Shown in pieces: positions 25,775-35,394 of a stretch of DNA of 40,563 nucleotides. Source of the stretch: Elusimicrobia bacterium LH_S2 (lineage in GTDB: Bacteria; CG03; SLGR01; JAGXOG01). The stretch lies in contig JAGXOG010000007.1 of assembly GCA_023660015.1 (NCBI GenBank), positions 1-40,563 on the forward strand. The letters are read 5' to 3'. The stretch's first letter is position 1. Each line of letters begins with the position of its first letter. Position numbers and translations under genes: made by a program. The notes under the pieces were generated by a model that searched no databases, was not told where the DNA came from, and saw only the letters and a program-made list of their open reading frames with translations.

Positions 25775-27137
25775 TTCTTGAATGATATATACCGGAGAGC
25801 GTATTAATAAAACTTTTCTGTATCTGCTTCAGGTTGGACAAAGTTATTTCACAACGGTTTAACTGATTATCTATAAATTTATTATTAATAATTTTTGTAA
25901 CGAGTGCCGATATACGTGAGAACGAAGGTTCTTCAAGAGACCGGCAAGCTGCTTCTACCGAATCGGCCAGCATTAAAACCCCTCCCTCTTTTGTCCCCGG
26001 ACATGGACCGGAATATCTAAAATCATTTTTATCTACAGAATCTTTGTCATTAGTTTCTTTAAGAACCTTATTGTAGAAATATCCCATCAGAGTTGTGCCG
26101 TGATGCTGCTGTATAGCGTCTATTAAAATACGGTCGAGGTTATATTCCCCGGCCAGATTAACACCGTCTTTAACATGTCTTTTAAGTATTAAGGCGCTTA
26201 TATTAGATTTAAGATTATCATGTCTATTTGAAGATTCAATTTGATTTTCTATGAAATAATGCGGATTTTTCAGCTTTCCTATATCGTGATAATATGCGGA
26301 TACCCTTGCTAAGAGGGGATTTGCACCTATCATTTCACAGGTATGTTCGGCAAGATTGCCCACCATCAGAGAGTGATGATAGGTTCCCGGTGCCTCAAGC
26401 ATCAAACGTTTTAAGAGCGGATGATTAAAATCCCCCAGCTCGAGAAGTTTTATATCGGTAGTTATTTTAAATATATTTTCGTAAAAAGGCAGAAGCCCCG
26501 CCGCAATTATTATAGAAATAAAAGCATTTCCGGCTCCCCATGCAATATTGATACCTGTATTTAACAGCGACGCCCCGCCGATAAGGCTAAATGCACTTAT
26601 AGATAGTGTATTTATCCCCAGTACATAAAGTCCGCAACTGTTTAAATCTTTCCGGTTTCTTACACTTTTTGCCGCATAGGCCCCAACAATACCGCCGACA
26701 AAATATATCACAAAAAGCTCAAACGAAAAACCGGTTATAATTACTGTAAACATAGTGATAAGAAATACGCCTACAACTGATAAGGCCGGATTAAATAATA
26801 TCGACATCAAAATTCCGGCGGCGGCAGTAGGCAAAAAATAGACCGAAAGAGCATCGTTAAAATGCGCCAGCAGCATAAAAAATAACATTATCACGACAAG
26901 CGTTTCTACAAGGAGTATATCTTTCGGAGAATGCAGAAAGTCCGGAAAATAAATTTTAATTAAGATATAAGCTGCAATTGTAATTAATGCCAGAAAAAAC
27001 AATATTCCCGTTACGGCCGGCAGTTTAATTCCCATATTTATTTCCGTTGCTATAATTGCCGCGAAAATTATAACTGCAAAAAGAATTTTTGCTGTTCTTA
27101 TCTTAAGAATTATTTCTTTTATTTTTTTTAAAAACAT
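25734..27137 (-). CDS. Membrane HD-domain protein, PgpH/YqfF-like (possible cyclic-di-AMP phosphodiesterase)
   Basis: A 467-aa protein. About eight membrane segments fill residues 10-215 and a cytoplasmic HD domain follows: TYHHSLMVGNLAEHTCE, YYHDIGKLKNPHYFIENQ and QQHHGTTLMGYFY. The phoH-PgpH-ybeY-dgkA order is standard for the 7TMR-HD family, whose studied members hydrolyse cyclic di-AMP. Those are around 700 aa with a large extracellular domain before the membrane part. That domain is absent here, so any ligand sensing must differ. It overlaps phoH by 35 nt and ybeY by 41 nt. Confidence 0.88.
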   Translation of the reverse strand: MFLKKIKEIILKIRTAKILFAVIIFAAIIATEINMGIKLPAVTGILFFLALITIAAYILIKIYFPDFLHSPKDILLVETLVVIMLFFMLLAHFNDALSVYFLPTAAAGILMSILFNPALSVVGVFLITMFTVIITGFSFELFVIYFVGGIVGAYAAKSVRNRKDLNSCGLYVLGINTLSISAFSLIGGASLLNTGINIAWGAGNAFISIIIAAGLLPFYENIFKITTDIKLLELGDFNHPLLKRLMLEAPGTYHHSLMVGNLAEHTCEMIGANPLLARVSAYYHDIGKLKNPHYFIENQIESSNRHDNLKSNISALILKRHVKDGVNLAGEYNLDRILIDAIQQHHGTTLMGYFYNKVLKETNDKDSVDKNDFRYSGPCPGTKEGGVLMLADSVEAACRSLEEPSFSRISALVTKIINNKFIDNQLNRCEITLSNLKQIQKSFINTLSGIYHSRIEYPEDKEEKAVE

Positions 27138-28011
27138 TATATGCGTTTATTATTTTTTTAACCAGATTATGCCGCACAACATCATATTCGTCAAAATATA
27201 TAAATTTAACCCCATTTATATCTTTCAAGATACTCTGTATTTCTATTAACCCGCTGACTTTATTCTTTGCAATGTCTATCTGGGTTATATCCCCGGTAAC
27301 TACTACTTTAGAATTAAACCCTATCCGGGTCAAAAACATCTGCATCTGCACCGAAGAGGTATTTTGCGCCTCATCAAGTATTATCATTGCGTCGTCAAGC
27401 GTACGCCCTCTCATATAGGCCAAAGGGACTATCTCAATAACTTCATCATTGCGAAGAGACTGAAATTTTGCAGGCCCCAGCAGAGTATAAAAAGCGTCGT
27501 AAAGAGGCCTAAGGTAGGGATTAACTTTCTCCTGCAGGTCACCGGGCAGAAATCCCAGCTTTTCGCCTGCTTCCACAACCGGGCGGGTAAGCACTATCCT
27601 GTCAATGTCCCCTGCTTTGAGTGCACTTACTGCCTTCGCGCAAGCCAAAAAGGTTTTGCCCGTGCCTGCTGGGCCTATAGCTACAACGAGGTCTCTTTTT
27701 TTCATTGACTCGAAGTAATTTTTCTGTTTCCCGGTCAGGGGTTTAATTGGTTTGCCGGTAGTTGTCGTGACAACCGCCGAATTACTCGACGTTGTTTTTT
27801 CCTGAATCTTATCTTTAAAATTTCTTATAACTTTTTTTACGTCTTTTTTGTTACCGCTTACCGAAGCGCTATTCCCCCGGGCATGTATAACCACATTATA
27901 CTCGGACTCCATCTGCTTAAGATATCTATCGTATTCCCCAAAGGCCTTAAAAGTATCGGCCTGGGTTGGGAATTGTATCTCTTTAGATAGATGCCCTTGG
28001 CGGTTATTCAT
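27103..28011 (-). CDS. phoH: PhoH-like ATPase
   Basis: A 302-aa PhoH family protein. A KH-like N-terminal domain (about 1-85; YNVVIHARGNSASVSGNKKD) precedes the P-loop ATPase. Walker A is GPAGTGKTFLA, Walker B is MIILDEAQNTSSVQMQMFLTR, and the conserved PLAYMRGRTLDDA and VVTGDITQID are present. It is proposed to act in RNA metabolism together with YbeY, which lies two genes downstream. It starts 33 nt after the LysM lipoprotein gene. Confidence 0.95.
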   Translation of the reverse strand: MNNRQGHLSKEIQFPTQADTFKAFGEYDRYLKQMESEYNVVIHARGNSASVSGNKKDVKKVIRNFKDKIQEKTTSSNSAVVTTTTGKPIKPLTGKQKNYFESMKKRDLVVAIGPAGTGKTFLACAKAVSALKAGDIDRIVLTRPVVEAGEKLGFLPGDLQEKVNPYLRPLYDAFYTLLGPAKFQSLRNDEVIEIVPLAYMRGRTLDDAMIILDEAQNTSSVQMQMFLTRIGFNSKVVVTGDITQIDIAKNKVSGLIEIQSILKDINGVKFIYFDEYDVVRHNLVKKIINAYNVFKKNKRNNS

Positions 28012-28044
28012 GAAAAATCGCAGTTAATTTATCATATAGAAATT

Positions 28045-28740
28045 TTATTTGGTTCCGGGAATAGCCATCTTCTGTCCCGGGTAGATTAAATTCGGGTCTT
28101 TAATCTTTTCACTGTTTGCTTTATATATCCTTTTCCATTTCCAGGGATCGTTATAAATATTTTCTTTGGCAGCTATATTCCAGAGGCAATCTCGGTCCCG
28201 GGCCCACGTGCCGACTATGTATATCCCGGTTTTTAATGCCTCTATACGTTCTTTTGAAATTTCTATGGATTCGGCGGCCATTTTGTTTGCCCTTATATAA
28301 TTTTCTTCTCCAAATTCTGTTTTAGCTTCAGCGAGCAGTTCCTCTGATTTCCCAATATCACCACCTAATTCATCAAGTTCATCTATAAGCTCCACCGCTT
28401 CTTTGATGGAAGTTTCGGCATCGCTAAGAGCTCTTTGCCAGGCTAGTATCTTCTCTTTAAGGCCCCGCGCGATAGAACCAGCGCGGACTGCTTCGGATTT
28501 AGCTTTATTAAAATTTTTATTATCAAAAAGATCTTTTGCCACCTGGAGTATCCCGGTTGCTTTAGTAACATCAGCCCCCAAAGAGTCGGCTTCGTTAATC
28601 TCGGATTCTGCTAAAACAATAGCTCTTTCAGCTTCAAGGCTGGATACGTCCACCATGGGTATCTTACTTTTTTTTGTACACCCCTGAGCCAGTATTGTTA
28701 GTCCCAAAAATATTAAACTTACAGTGCGAATTTTTCTCAT
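28045..28740 (-). CDS. LysM-domain lipoprotein with helical DUF4398-like region
   Basis: A 231-aa protein. The signal peptide ends in a lipobox (ILAQGC), so Cys21 should be lipidated. Residues 35-160 form two helical repeats (AESEINEADSLGADVTKATG and AVELIDELDELGGDIGKSEE) like the DUF4398/tetratricopeptide-type region of envelope proteins. The C-terminal 55 residues are a LysM peptidoglycan-binding domain (DCLWNIAAKENIYNDPWKWK, DPNLIYPGQKMAIP). It would tether to a membrane and bind the wall. TAAGGAGG precedes the ATG, and a 128-nt gap separates it from aspS, so it may have its own promoter. Confidence 0.88.
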   Translation of the reverse strand: MRKIRTVSLIFLGLTILAQGCTKKSKIPMVDVSSLEAERAIVLAESEINEADSLGADVTKATGILQVAKDLFDNKNFNKAKSEAVRAGSIARGLKEKILAWQRALSDAETSIKEAVELIDELDELGGDIGKSEELLAEAKTEFGEENYIRANKMAAESIEISKERIEALKTGIYIVGTWARDRDCLWNIAAKENIYNDPWKWKRIYKANSEKIKDPNLIYPGQKMAIPGTK

Positions 28741-28868
28741 CTATTCCTCCTTAAATTCAATGATATCAGCAATAATATTACCAATAAAAAATTCTAATGC
28801 GCCCATTACATGAAACCTAAAAAAACTTTTTGCTACACCAAAATATAATCAACTTTCATAATTTGATT

Positions 28869-30651
28869 TTATAGTTTATCTTCCGGTATGTCAACCCTCA
28901 ATCCAAGTTCTTCTAACTGCTTAAAATCAACCATGGACGGAGCTTCCGTCAAAGGAGAATATGCTTTCTGAGTTTTAGGGAAAGGAATAACCTCACGTAT
29001 TGATTTTAAGTTAAGCATCATTGTAATTAACCGGTCCAGTCCGAAAGCAAATCCGCCGTGCGGCGGAGCTCCGTATTTTAGTGCATCAAGTAAAAATCCG
29101 AATTTTTTCCGCATTGACTCTCTATCTACCCCCAGAATTTCAAAAACTCTTTGCTGCAAATCAGAAGAATGGATACGGATACTGCCCCCCCCCTATTTCC
29201 GAGCCGTTTAATACGATATCATAAGCCCGGGCCCTGACTTTATCGGGGCTGATTTCCAATCTGTCTTCATCTTCAGTGACCGGAGCGGTAAACGGATGAT
29301 GAAGCGCTTTATAGTCCCCGGTTTCTTTATCTTTTTCAAATAACGGATAACCCGTTATCCATAGCAGTTTAAATGTCCCTTCTTCTTTTCCGCCCAGTTT
29401 TCTTCTTAAATAATCAAGGGATTTGCATACTACCTCCTCCCGGTCGGCCACGAAAAATAAAATATCCCCGGCAGATGCTTTAAAAGTTTCTGATATACTC
29501 TCAAGCTGGTTTTTTTTAAAAAATTTTACAATCTGGGAACTGTACCCTTCGTCGGTAACCTTAATCCAGGCAAGCCCCTTTGCGCCGTATTCTTTAAGTT
29601 CCTCGGTAAGTTTATCTATCTTACTCCGGGAAAATTTGTCCGCGCCGGATATCTTTATTCCTCTTACCGCGCCGCCGCGGGCTGCTTTTTTAAATACATT
29701 AAAGTTAGATTCCCGGGCAATATCCGTTATATCTTTTATCTCTACCGGAATTCGCAAATCAGGTTTATCTGTTCCGTATTTCAACATTGCCTCATCGTAA
29801 GTCAGGGAAAGAAACGGAGTTTCAATTTCCACCCCGAGAAGATCTCTGAATATACAAGCCATATATTCTTCCAGCAGAACTTTTAATTCTTTTTCGTCTA
29901 TAAACGACATCTCCAAGTCAAGCTGGGTAAACTCCGGCTGACGGTCCTGCCTTAAGTCTTCGTCGCGAAAACATTTTGTAATCTGAAAATACCGCATAAA
30001 CCCGCCTATCATAAGAATCTGTTTAAAAAGCTGGGGGGATTGGGGGAGAGCGTAAAAACTGCCCGGATTTAACCGGGAAGGGACTAAAAAATCCCTCGCC
30101 CCCTCGGGCGTTGAACGTGTCAAAACAGGCGTTTCTATCTCATAAAATTCCTTATTTGAAAAAAAGTTCCTGGTCAACTGATAAAGCCGGTGCTTAAATA
30201 TAAGGTTTTTCTTTAATTTTCCCATTCTCATCTCAAGGTAACGATATTTTAATCTCAGGTCTTCTCCCACCTCCTCAAGATTTTTTAAATCATACGGCAG
30301 TTCCCTTGCTTTATTTAAAACTTTCAGCTCTTTTACCCGCACTTCAATTTCACCGGTCTTTATTTTATCATTTACCGTGCCCTCGGGACGGTTAGCAACT
30401 ATGCCTTTTACTGAAATAACATATTCGTTCCTTAAAGCATGGGCTTCTTTAATTAAGTCGGCGCTTTTATCATCTGCGGCGCTACTTTTATCCCGGCCGA
30501 AAACTATCTGAGTAACTCCATGCAGATCCCTTAAATCTATAAATATAACTCCGCCGTGATCTCTCCGGCTTGAAACCCAGCCGGCAAGCGAAACTTCTTT
30601 TCCGGTGTCTTTAACTGTTAACTGTCCGCAATTACCGGTTCTTTTAAACAT
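28869..30651 (-). CDS. aspS: Aspartyl-tRNA synthetase, interrupted by one frameshift
   Basis: The track splits this gene into 29161-30651 (496 aa) and 28869-29159 (96 aa). The first part has the anticodon-binding OB domain ([22 protein letters not shown]), class II motifs ([24 protein letters not shown]) and the GAD insert. It runs into nonsense after GSEIGGG. Removing one base from the nine-base run 29185-29193 (G9 on the coding strand) restores [25 protein letters not shown] and joins the second ORF, which holds motif 3 ([14 protein letters not shown]). The joined product is about 593 aa, normal for bacterial AspRS. Because the gene is essential, an assembly or sequencing error in the homopolymer is the simplest explanation. 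It overlaps hisS by 8 nt. Confidence 0.93.
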
Positions 30652-31885
30652 CTATTTTTCTCATTAAATTTTCGATATCATCCCTCGGGAACTGCTGCTG
30701 GGTACCTCTTTCCATATCCCTTAAAGTAACAGTACCATTTTTTTCTTCTTTACTACCGATAATCAGGACTCTGGCTATACCGTTTTTATCGGCTATCTTA
30801 AATCTTTTCCCTGTAGATATATCTTCGTAATCTTCACTTAGCGAAAGACCTTTTTTCCTTAAATCACCTGCAAGCCGGCGACAGGTCTTGATATCCCCCC
30901 CATTAACCTTAATTAGAGCCGCAGCCGCATTCGGGGATATTTTTATGTTCGATAGACTTGATAGACGCTCCATCCCCAGAGCCCATCCGCAGGCCGGCAT
31001 AAGGGGGCCTCCCAGTTCCTTCACTAATTTATTATATCTCCCTCCGGCAATAACTACTGAGGATTTTACTTCAAATTCAAAAACCGGGCCGCTGTAATAA
31101 TCAAGTCCTCTGACCAGACCACTGTCGGTGGAATATTTAATTCCTCTCCGGTCTAAAATTTCTTTGAGCTTTTCCATATAATCATTACATTTGCTGCATA
31201 AAAATTCATCTATTGAGGGCAGGTCGGAATATATTTCTTGGCAGACGCGATTTTTACAATCCAACACTCTTAATGTATTTGTTTTTAGGCGCCGTCTGCA
31301 ATCCGGGCAGAGCTCTTTTTCTTTGCCCTCAAGTTTTTTCTTTATCGCTTTCTTATAATTTTCCCTGTCTTCTGCACACCCCAGAGAATTTATGCTCAAA
31401 CTAAAATCTTTTACCCCACATAATTTCAGCAGTTTGTAGGCAAGCTCAATTATTTCCGCATCCTGAAACGGACTGGGGGTGCTGTAAAGTTCGCAACCAA
31501 TCTGGTAAAACTGGCGGTACCGGCCTTTCTGGGGCCTTTCGTACCGGAACATAGGCCCGAAATAATATATTTTCCGGCGGACTTTTCCGTCTAACTGCCG
31601 CCTGTGGATAAGGGCCCGGGTCGCACCTGCGGTACCTTCCGGCCGGAGGGAAACCCCCCTGCCTTTTTTGTCTTCAAAAGAATAGATCTCTTTGGAAACT
31701 ATATCCGTATCCTGGCCAATACTGCGGGCAAAAAGCGCAGTATATTCAATAACCGGCAGATATATTCTGCTGTATCCATAACTTTTGAAAAGCCCGGAAG
31801 CCCTATCGGTTATTTCGTTAAATAAAGCCGCTTCTTTTCCGGCTATATCCCTGACTCCCCTTAATGACTTATATTTTTCTGACAT
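30644..31885 (-). CDS. hisS: Histidyl-tRNA synthetase
   Basis: A 413-aa class II synthetase. It has motif 1 with LPVIEYTALFARSIG, motif 2 with LRPEGTAGATRA and FRYERPQKGRYRQFYQIGCE, the histidine-specific GLVRGLDYYSGPVFEF and a C-terminal anticodon domain. The LRVLDCKNRVCQ and CSKCND cysteine pairs fit the insertion domain seen in many bacterial HisRS. It starts 8 nt after cysS and overlaps aspS by 8 nt. Confidence 0.97.
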   Translation of the reverse strand: MSEKYKSLRGVRDIAGKEAALFNEITDRASGLFKSYGYSRIYLPVIEYTALFARSIGQDTDIVSKEIYSFEDKKGRGVSLRPEGTAGATRALIHRRQLDGKVRRKIYYFGPMFRYERPQKGRYRQFYQIGCELYSTPSPFQDAEIIELAYKLLKLCGVKDFSLSINSLGCAEDRENYKKAIKKKLEGKEKELCPDCRRRLKTNTLRVLDCKNRVCQEIYSDLPSIDEFLCSKCNDYMEKLKEILDRRGIKYSTDSGLVRGLDYYSGPVFEFEVKSSVVIAGGRYNKLVKELGGPLMPACGWALGMERLSSLSNIKISPNAAAALIKVNGGDIKTCRRLAGDLRKKGLSLSEDYEDISTGKRFKIADKNGIARVLIIGSKEEKNGTVTLRDMERGTQQQFPRDDIENLMRKIDV

Positions 31886-31893
31886 ATTATTCC

Positions 31894-33267
31894 TTATTTT
31901 CTAAACCACCTGGCGCCCGAAAGAGTATCCTTTATATAAATACCTTCTTTTAGCAGTTTATCCCGTATCTTATCGGCGGCGGCATATTTTTTTTCTTCCC
32001 GCAAGCGGCGCCGCTTTTCTAAAAGCTTTTCCACCCGGTCCGCATCGGGACCCCGATCAATACTTAAATTTATCCCCAGTATATTTTCCATAGCTGAAAC
32101 CGCCGCCAGCCCTTGAGATATATCTAATTTATTAAAATCACCTTTTAAAAATTTTTCTGTAAGAGGGTTTACTATCTTAAATACTTCCCCTATAGCTGCC
32201 GAAGTATTTAAATCATTATTTAAAACATTTTCTACCGTTTCCGGTAATTTAACCTTTCCTTTGTCACTATCCGGAACTTTTCCAAAGACCTGATATAATT
32301 CTTTTTTAAATTCACAAAGTTTATTAAAAGCCTTTTTTGTATCGGCAAGTTCTGATATATCAAAATTCAGTACCTGCCTGTACCCAGTAGATAAAAGATA
32401 CATTCTTACAATCATCGGGTCATAATTTTCAAGCAGGTCGTTTAAGAGAAAAAAATTACCCGTGCTTTTAGCCATCTTGTCGCCTTTTAAGTTCACCATA
32501 CCGTTATGTACCCAGAATTTAACCGGATTTTTTCCGGTTAAAGCCTCCGACTGAGCTACTTCATTTTCATGGTGCGGGAAGATAAGATCCAATCCTCCGC
32601 CATGTATATCAAATTTTTCCCCTAAAAATTTTTTTGATAATACAGAACATTCTATATGCCAGCCGGGCCGGCCTCGGCCCCAGGGGCTTTCCCAACTAAA
32701 CTCTTTATCTTTTTTCCATAAGGCAAAATCCGATTTATTCTTTTTTTCAGCGGCATGCTCTGCGTCTGCAGAAAGCATATCCTCCGGATTCCGGCCGGAA
32801 AGCTTGCCGTAATTCTTAAAGCTATCTGTGCTGAAATAGACACTGCCTGCGGATTCATAAGCGCTGCCTTTGCGGATAAGGCCTTTTATAAAAACTATTA
32901 TTTCATCTATATTTTCGCTTACCCGGGGATAGAGCGTGGCCGGGCGGACATTAAGAAGCTCCATACTTTTCAGAAACTCATTAAAATATTTCCCGGCTAT
33001 ATCATCAGGGGTTTTACCGGTATCCCGGCTTTTCTTAATTATTTTATCATCTATATCAGTAACATTTTGTATATATTTTACATCGTAGCCGAGATACTCC
33101 AGATATCGCCTTAAAAGATCAAATACTATATAACACCTGGCATGTCCTATATGAGCATCGTCATACGGGGTTATGCCGCATACGTACATCCTGACTTCTT
33201 TGCCGGCAAGCGGCTTAAAAAGTTCTTTTTTTCCTGACAGGGTATTATATAACTGAAAATCTTTCAT
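31894..33267 (-). CDS. cysS: Cysteinyl-tRNA synthetase
   Basis: A 457-aa class I synthetase. It has VCGITPYDDAHIGHARCY (HIGH motif and one zinc Cys), NVTDIDDKI, the zinc-site region GWHIECSVLS and HGGGLDLIFPHHENE, and KMAKS, a common variant of KMSKS. Length is normal. It sits 3 nt after ispF, an arrangement with ispDF seen in many bacteria. Confidence 0.97.
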   Translation of the reverse strand: MKDFQLYNTLSGKKELFKPLAGKEVRMYVCGITPYDDAHIGHARCYIVFDLLRRYLEYLGYDVKYIQNVTDIDDKIIKKSRDTGKTPDDIAGKYFNEFLKSMELLNVRPATLYPRVSENIDEIIVFIKGLIRKGSAYESAGSVYFSTDSFKNYGKLSGRNPEDMLSADAEHAAEKKNKSDFALWKKDKEFSWESPWGRGRPGWHIECSVLSKKFLGEKFDIHGGGLDLIFPHHENEVAQSEALTGKNPVKFWVHNGMVNLKGDKMAKSTGNFFLLNDLLENYDPMIVRMYLLSTGYRQVLNFDISELADTKKAFNKLCEFKKELYQVFGKVPDSDKGKVKLPETVENVLNNDLNTSAAIGEVFKIVNPLTEKFLKGDFNKLDISQGLAAVSAMENILGINLSIDRGPDADRVEKLLEKRRRLREEKKYAAADKIRDKLLKEGIYIKDTLSGARWFRK

Positions 33268-33270
33268 AAC

Positions 33271-33759
33271 TTAAAAACTGTAATTTGAAGAGGGAATAAT
33301 TGTAGCTACCGTAATTGCCGATATCGCCTTTTTTTCGCCTTCCGGCCCCAGTCCTTCGTTCGTAGTGGCTTTTATATTTACATCACTTTTATGAATATCC
33401 AGTATTTCAGCAATATTTTTTATCATACCGGGAATATATGTAGATAATTCCGGTTTTTCGGCTATAATTGTAATATCGATGTTATTGACCTCATATTTTT
33501 TATTTTCTATCATCCCACCGACTTCCGTTAAAAGAACTCCGGAATCAATATCCTTGTATGCCGGGTCGCTGTCGGGGAAATGCCTGCCTATGTCTCCAAG
33601 CGAAGCCGCGCCCAGTATAGCGTCACACAAAGAGTGATAAACTACATCAGCATCCGAATAACCTAAAAGTCCTTTCTTATATTTTATAGTCTGGCCGCCG
33701 AGAACAAGTTCCCGTCCGCTTTCGAGCTTGTGTATATCATATCCTATTCCGGTTCTCAT
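33271..33759 (-). CDS. ispF: 2-C-methyl-D-erythritol 2,4-cyclodiphosphate synthase
   Basis: A 162-aa enzyme of the MEP isoprenoid pathway, forming the cyclic diphosphate from the CDP-methylerythritol phosphate product. RTGIGYDIHKLESG and LLGYSDADVVYHSLCDAILG carry the zinc ligands, followed by DIGRHFPDSDP and ATTNEGLGPEGEKKAI. It overlaps ispD by 4 nt. Confidence 0.97.
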   Translation of the reverse strand: MRTGIGYDIHKLESGRELVLGGQTIKYKKGLLGYSDADVVYHSLCDAILGAASLGDIGRHFPDSDPAYKDIDSGVLLTEVGGMIENKKYEVNNIDITIIAEKPELSTYIPGMIKNIAEILDIHKSDVNIKATTNEGLGPEGEKKAISAITVATIIPSSNYSF

Positions 33760-34415
33760 ATTTTAAGTACCCCTCTTATATATCTGTAATCTTCGGGAGA
33801 AGTTATTTTGATATTATATTTTTCTCCTTTAATTAGTTTAATCCTCTTTCCCCCTTCATCCATTAAAGATGAAGAATCGGTAAAATTCATGCTTTTGTAT
33901 TTATCATAGGCCTCCGCCAGCTCTTTTGCAACAAATCCCTGCGGGGTCTGAACAAGATAAACCTCATCCCGGTTCAAGGTTTTTACTGAACCCTCTTTTT
34001 CTTTATATTTTACGGTAGAAACAGGGTTTAGGGCAGCTGCGGCCGCGCCGTATTTTTTTGTTGCGGCAATTACCCTTTTTATTAAATCCTGCGAAATAAG
34101 AGGCCGAACTGCGTCATGTATAAGAAGATATTTTGAGGTTACTTTTCTAATACCGTTTTTAACCGACTCACCCCTTTTTGAACCTCCGCGCGCAACTATT
34201 ACCTCCTGCTTAAATTTTGCCCGCATAATAAATTCTTCTTCTGCCATATCCTCGGGGTAAATAACTATAATATTTTTTATCTCATCCACCCGGCTGAATA
34301 TATCAGCTATGAACCCGACAACAGTTGTCCCGCCAAGCAAAAGAAATTGTTTGCGCCGGCCGTATCTCAACCCGCTGCCGGCAGCAACTATTACTGCATC
34401 AACTGACCCTGGCAA
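33756..34415 (-). CDS. ispD: 2-C-methyl-D-erythritol 4-phosphate cytidylyltransferase
   Basis: A 219-aa MEP pathway enzyme that adds CMP to methylerythritol phosphate. It has the nucleotide-binding VIVAAGSGLRYGRRKQFLLL, VARGGSKRGESVKNGI, LIHDAVRPLI and YLVQTPQGF motifs. GLRYG replaces the more common GxRMG. It overlaps the PIN-TRAM gene by 17 nt and ispF by 4 nt. Confidence 0.95.
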   Translation of the reverse strand: MPGSVDAVIVAAGSGLRYGRRKQFLLLGGTTVVGFIADIFSRVDEIKNIIVIYPEDMAEEEFIMRAKFKQEVIVARGGSKRGESVKNGIRKVTSKYLLIHDAVRPLISQDLIKRVIAATKKYGAAAAALNPVSTVKYKEKEGSVKTLNRDEVYLVQTPQGFVAKELAEAYDKYKSMNFTDSSSLMDEGGKRIKLIKGEKYNIKITSPEDYRYIRGVLKI

Positions 34416-35376
34416 AGAACATCCTTCCGGAAGGTTTCTGAAGTACAGATTTAACTGTAACTTCCACTTCCTTGCCTATCTGCTGCAGGGCGCCGTCTAC
34501 AACTACCATGGTCCCGTCTTCGAGATATCCTACTCCCTGGTCTTTCCCTTTTCCTTTCTTAAGTATAAATATATTTACAGCTTCCCCGGGCAGAAGTTTT
34601 GGTTTAAGAGAATTAGCCAGTTCATTAATATTTAATACTCCTATACCCTGAGCTGCCGCCGCCTTGTTCAGGTTAAAATCACAGGTTACCAGCTTGCCTT
34701 TTAATTCATGGCACAACTTTATTAATTTACTGTCTACTGCGGCTATATTCTTGTAGTCTTTCTCATATACTTTTGTGGTTATATTATTATTTTCTCTTAA
34801 CTCTTTTACTATATCCAGCGCCCGGCGGGCTTTTTTTCTCGGACCCTCTTCAGGGGAATCGGCCAGGTTTTGCACTTCTTCAATTACAAAAGTCGGTATG
34901 ACAAATACACCTTCTATAAAACCGGTGCCGGCCACATCCAGCAGCCTGCCGTCAATGACAGCGGAAGAATCCACTACTTTCACCCCTTTTACCAGTTTTT
35001 TCTTTGTAATCTGAATTTCCCTGTCCAGCAAATCCAGTTCGCCTTTTTTGCGCAGAGCTATTATCATCCCTATATAGGCAAATACAACGCTTACCAGAAG
35101 GTCGTACTGCCCTAAAATTTCAACGATGCGAGCATTATCTATTAAGGCCGGAATAACATAATTAACTAAACTGGCTCCTATAAGTCCCAGGATTATCCCT
35201 AATATTCCGGCGATCATATCATCAAGCCGGACCTTTTCTATTAAAATTTCAGTGGCAATCACAATCAGTGCCGCAGCTGTACCTATAAGGATACCTTTCG
35301 CATCAGGTGAAATTTTCATATACCCTATCACCGGCCCGGCAATAATCACAAAAATTCTTGCTATATATACAAACAT
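34399..35376 (-). CDS. Membrane-anchored PIN-TRAM domain protein
   Basis: A 325-aa protein of the YacL type. About four N-terminal membrane segments (1-115) precede a PIN ribonuclease-like domain (about 140-255; VVDSSAVIDGRLLDVAGTGFIEG, KLVTCDFNLNKAA) with its acidic residues kept. A C-terminal TRAM RNA-binding domain follows (LPGEAVNIFILKKGKGKDQG, VVVDGALQQIGKEVEVTV). Such genes commonly precede ispD and cysS. The function is presumed to be in RNA metabolism but is not established. Confidence 0.93.
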   Translation of the reverse strand: MFVYIARIFVIIAGPVIGYMKISPDAKGILIGTAAALIVIATEILIEKVRLDDMIAGILGIILGLIGASLVNYVIPALIDNARIVEILGQYDLLVSVVFAYIGMIIALRKKGELDLLDREIQITKKKLVKGVKVVDSSAVIDGRLLDVAGTGFIEGVFVIPTFVIEEVQNLADSPEEGPRKKARRALDIVKELRENNNITTKVYEKDYKNIAAVDSKLIKLCHELKGKLVTCDFNLNKAAAAQGIGVLNINELANSLKPKLLPGEAVNIFILKKGKGKDQGVGYLEDGTMVVVDGALQQIGKEVEVTVKSVLQKPSGRMFFARVS

Positions 35377-35394
35377 ATCTTACTCCCTTCTATT

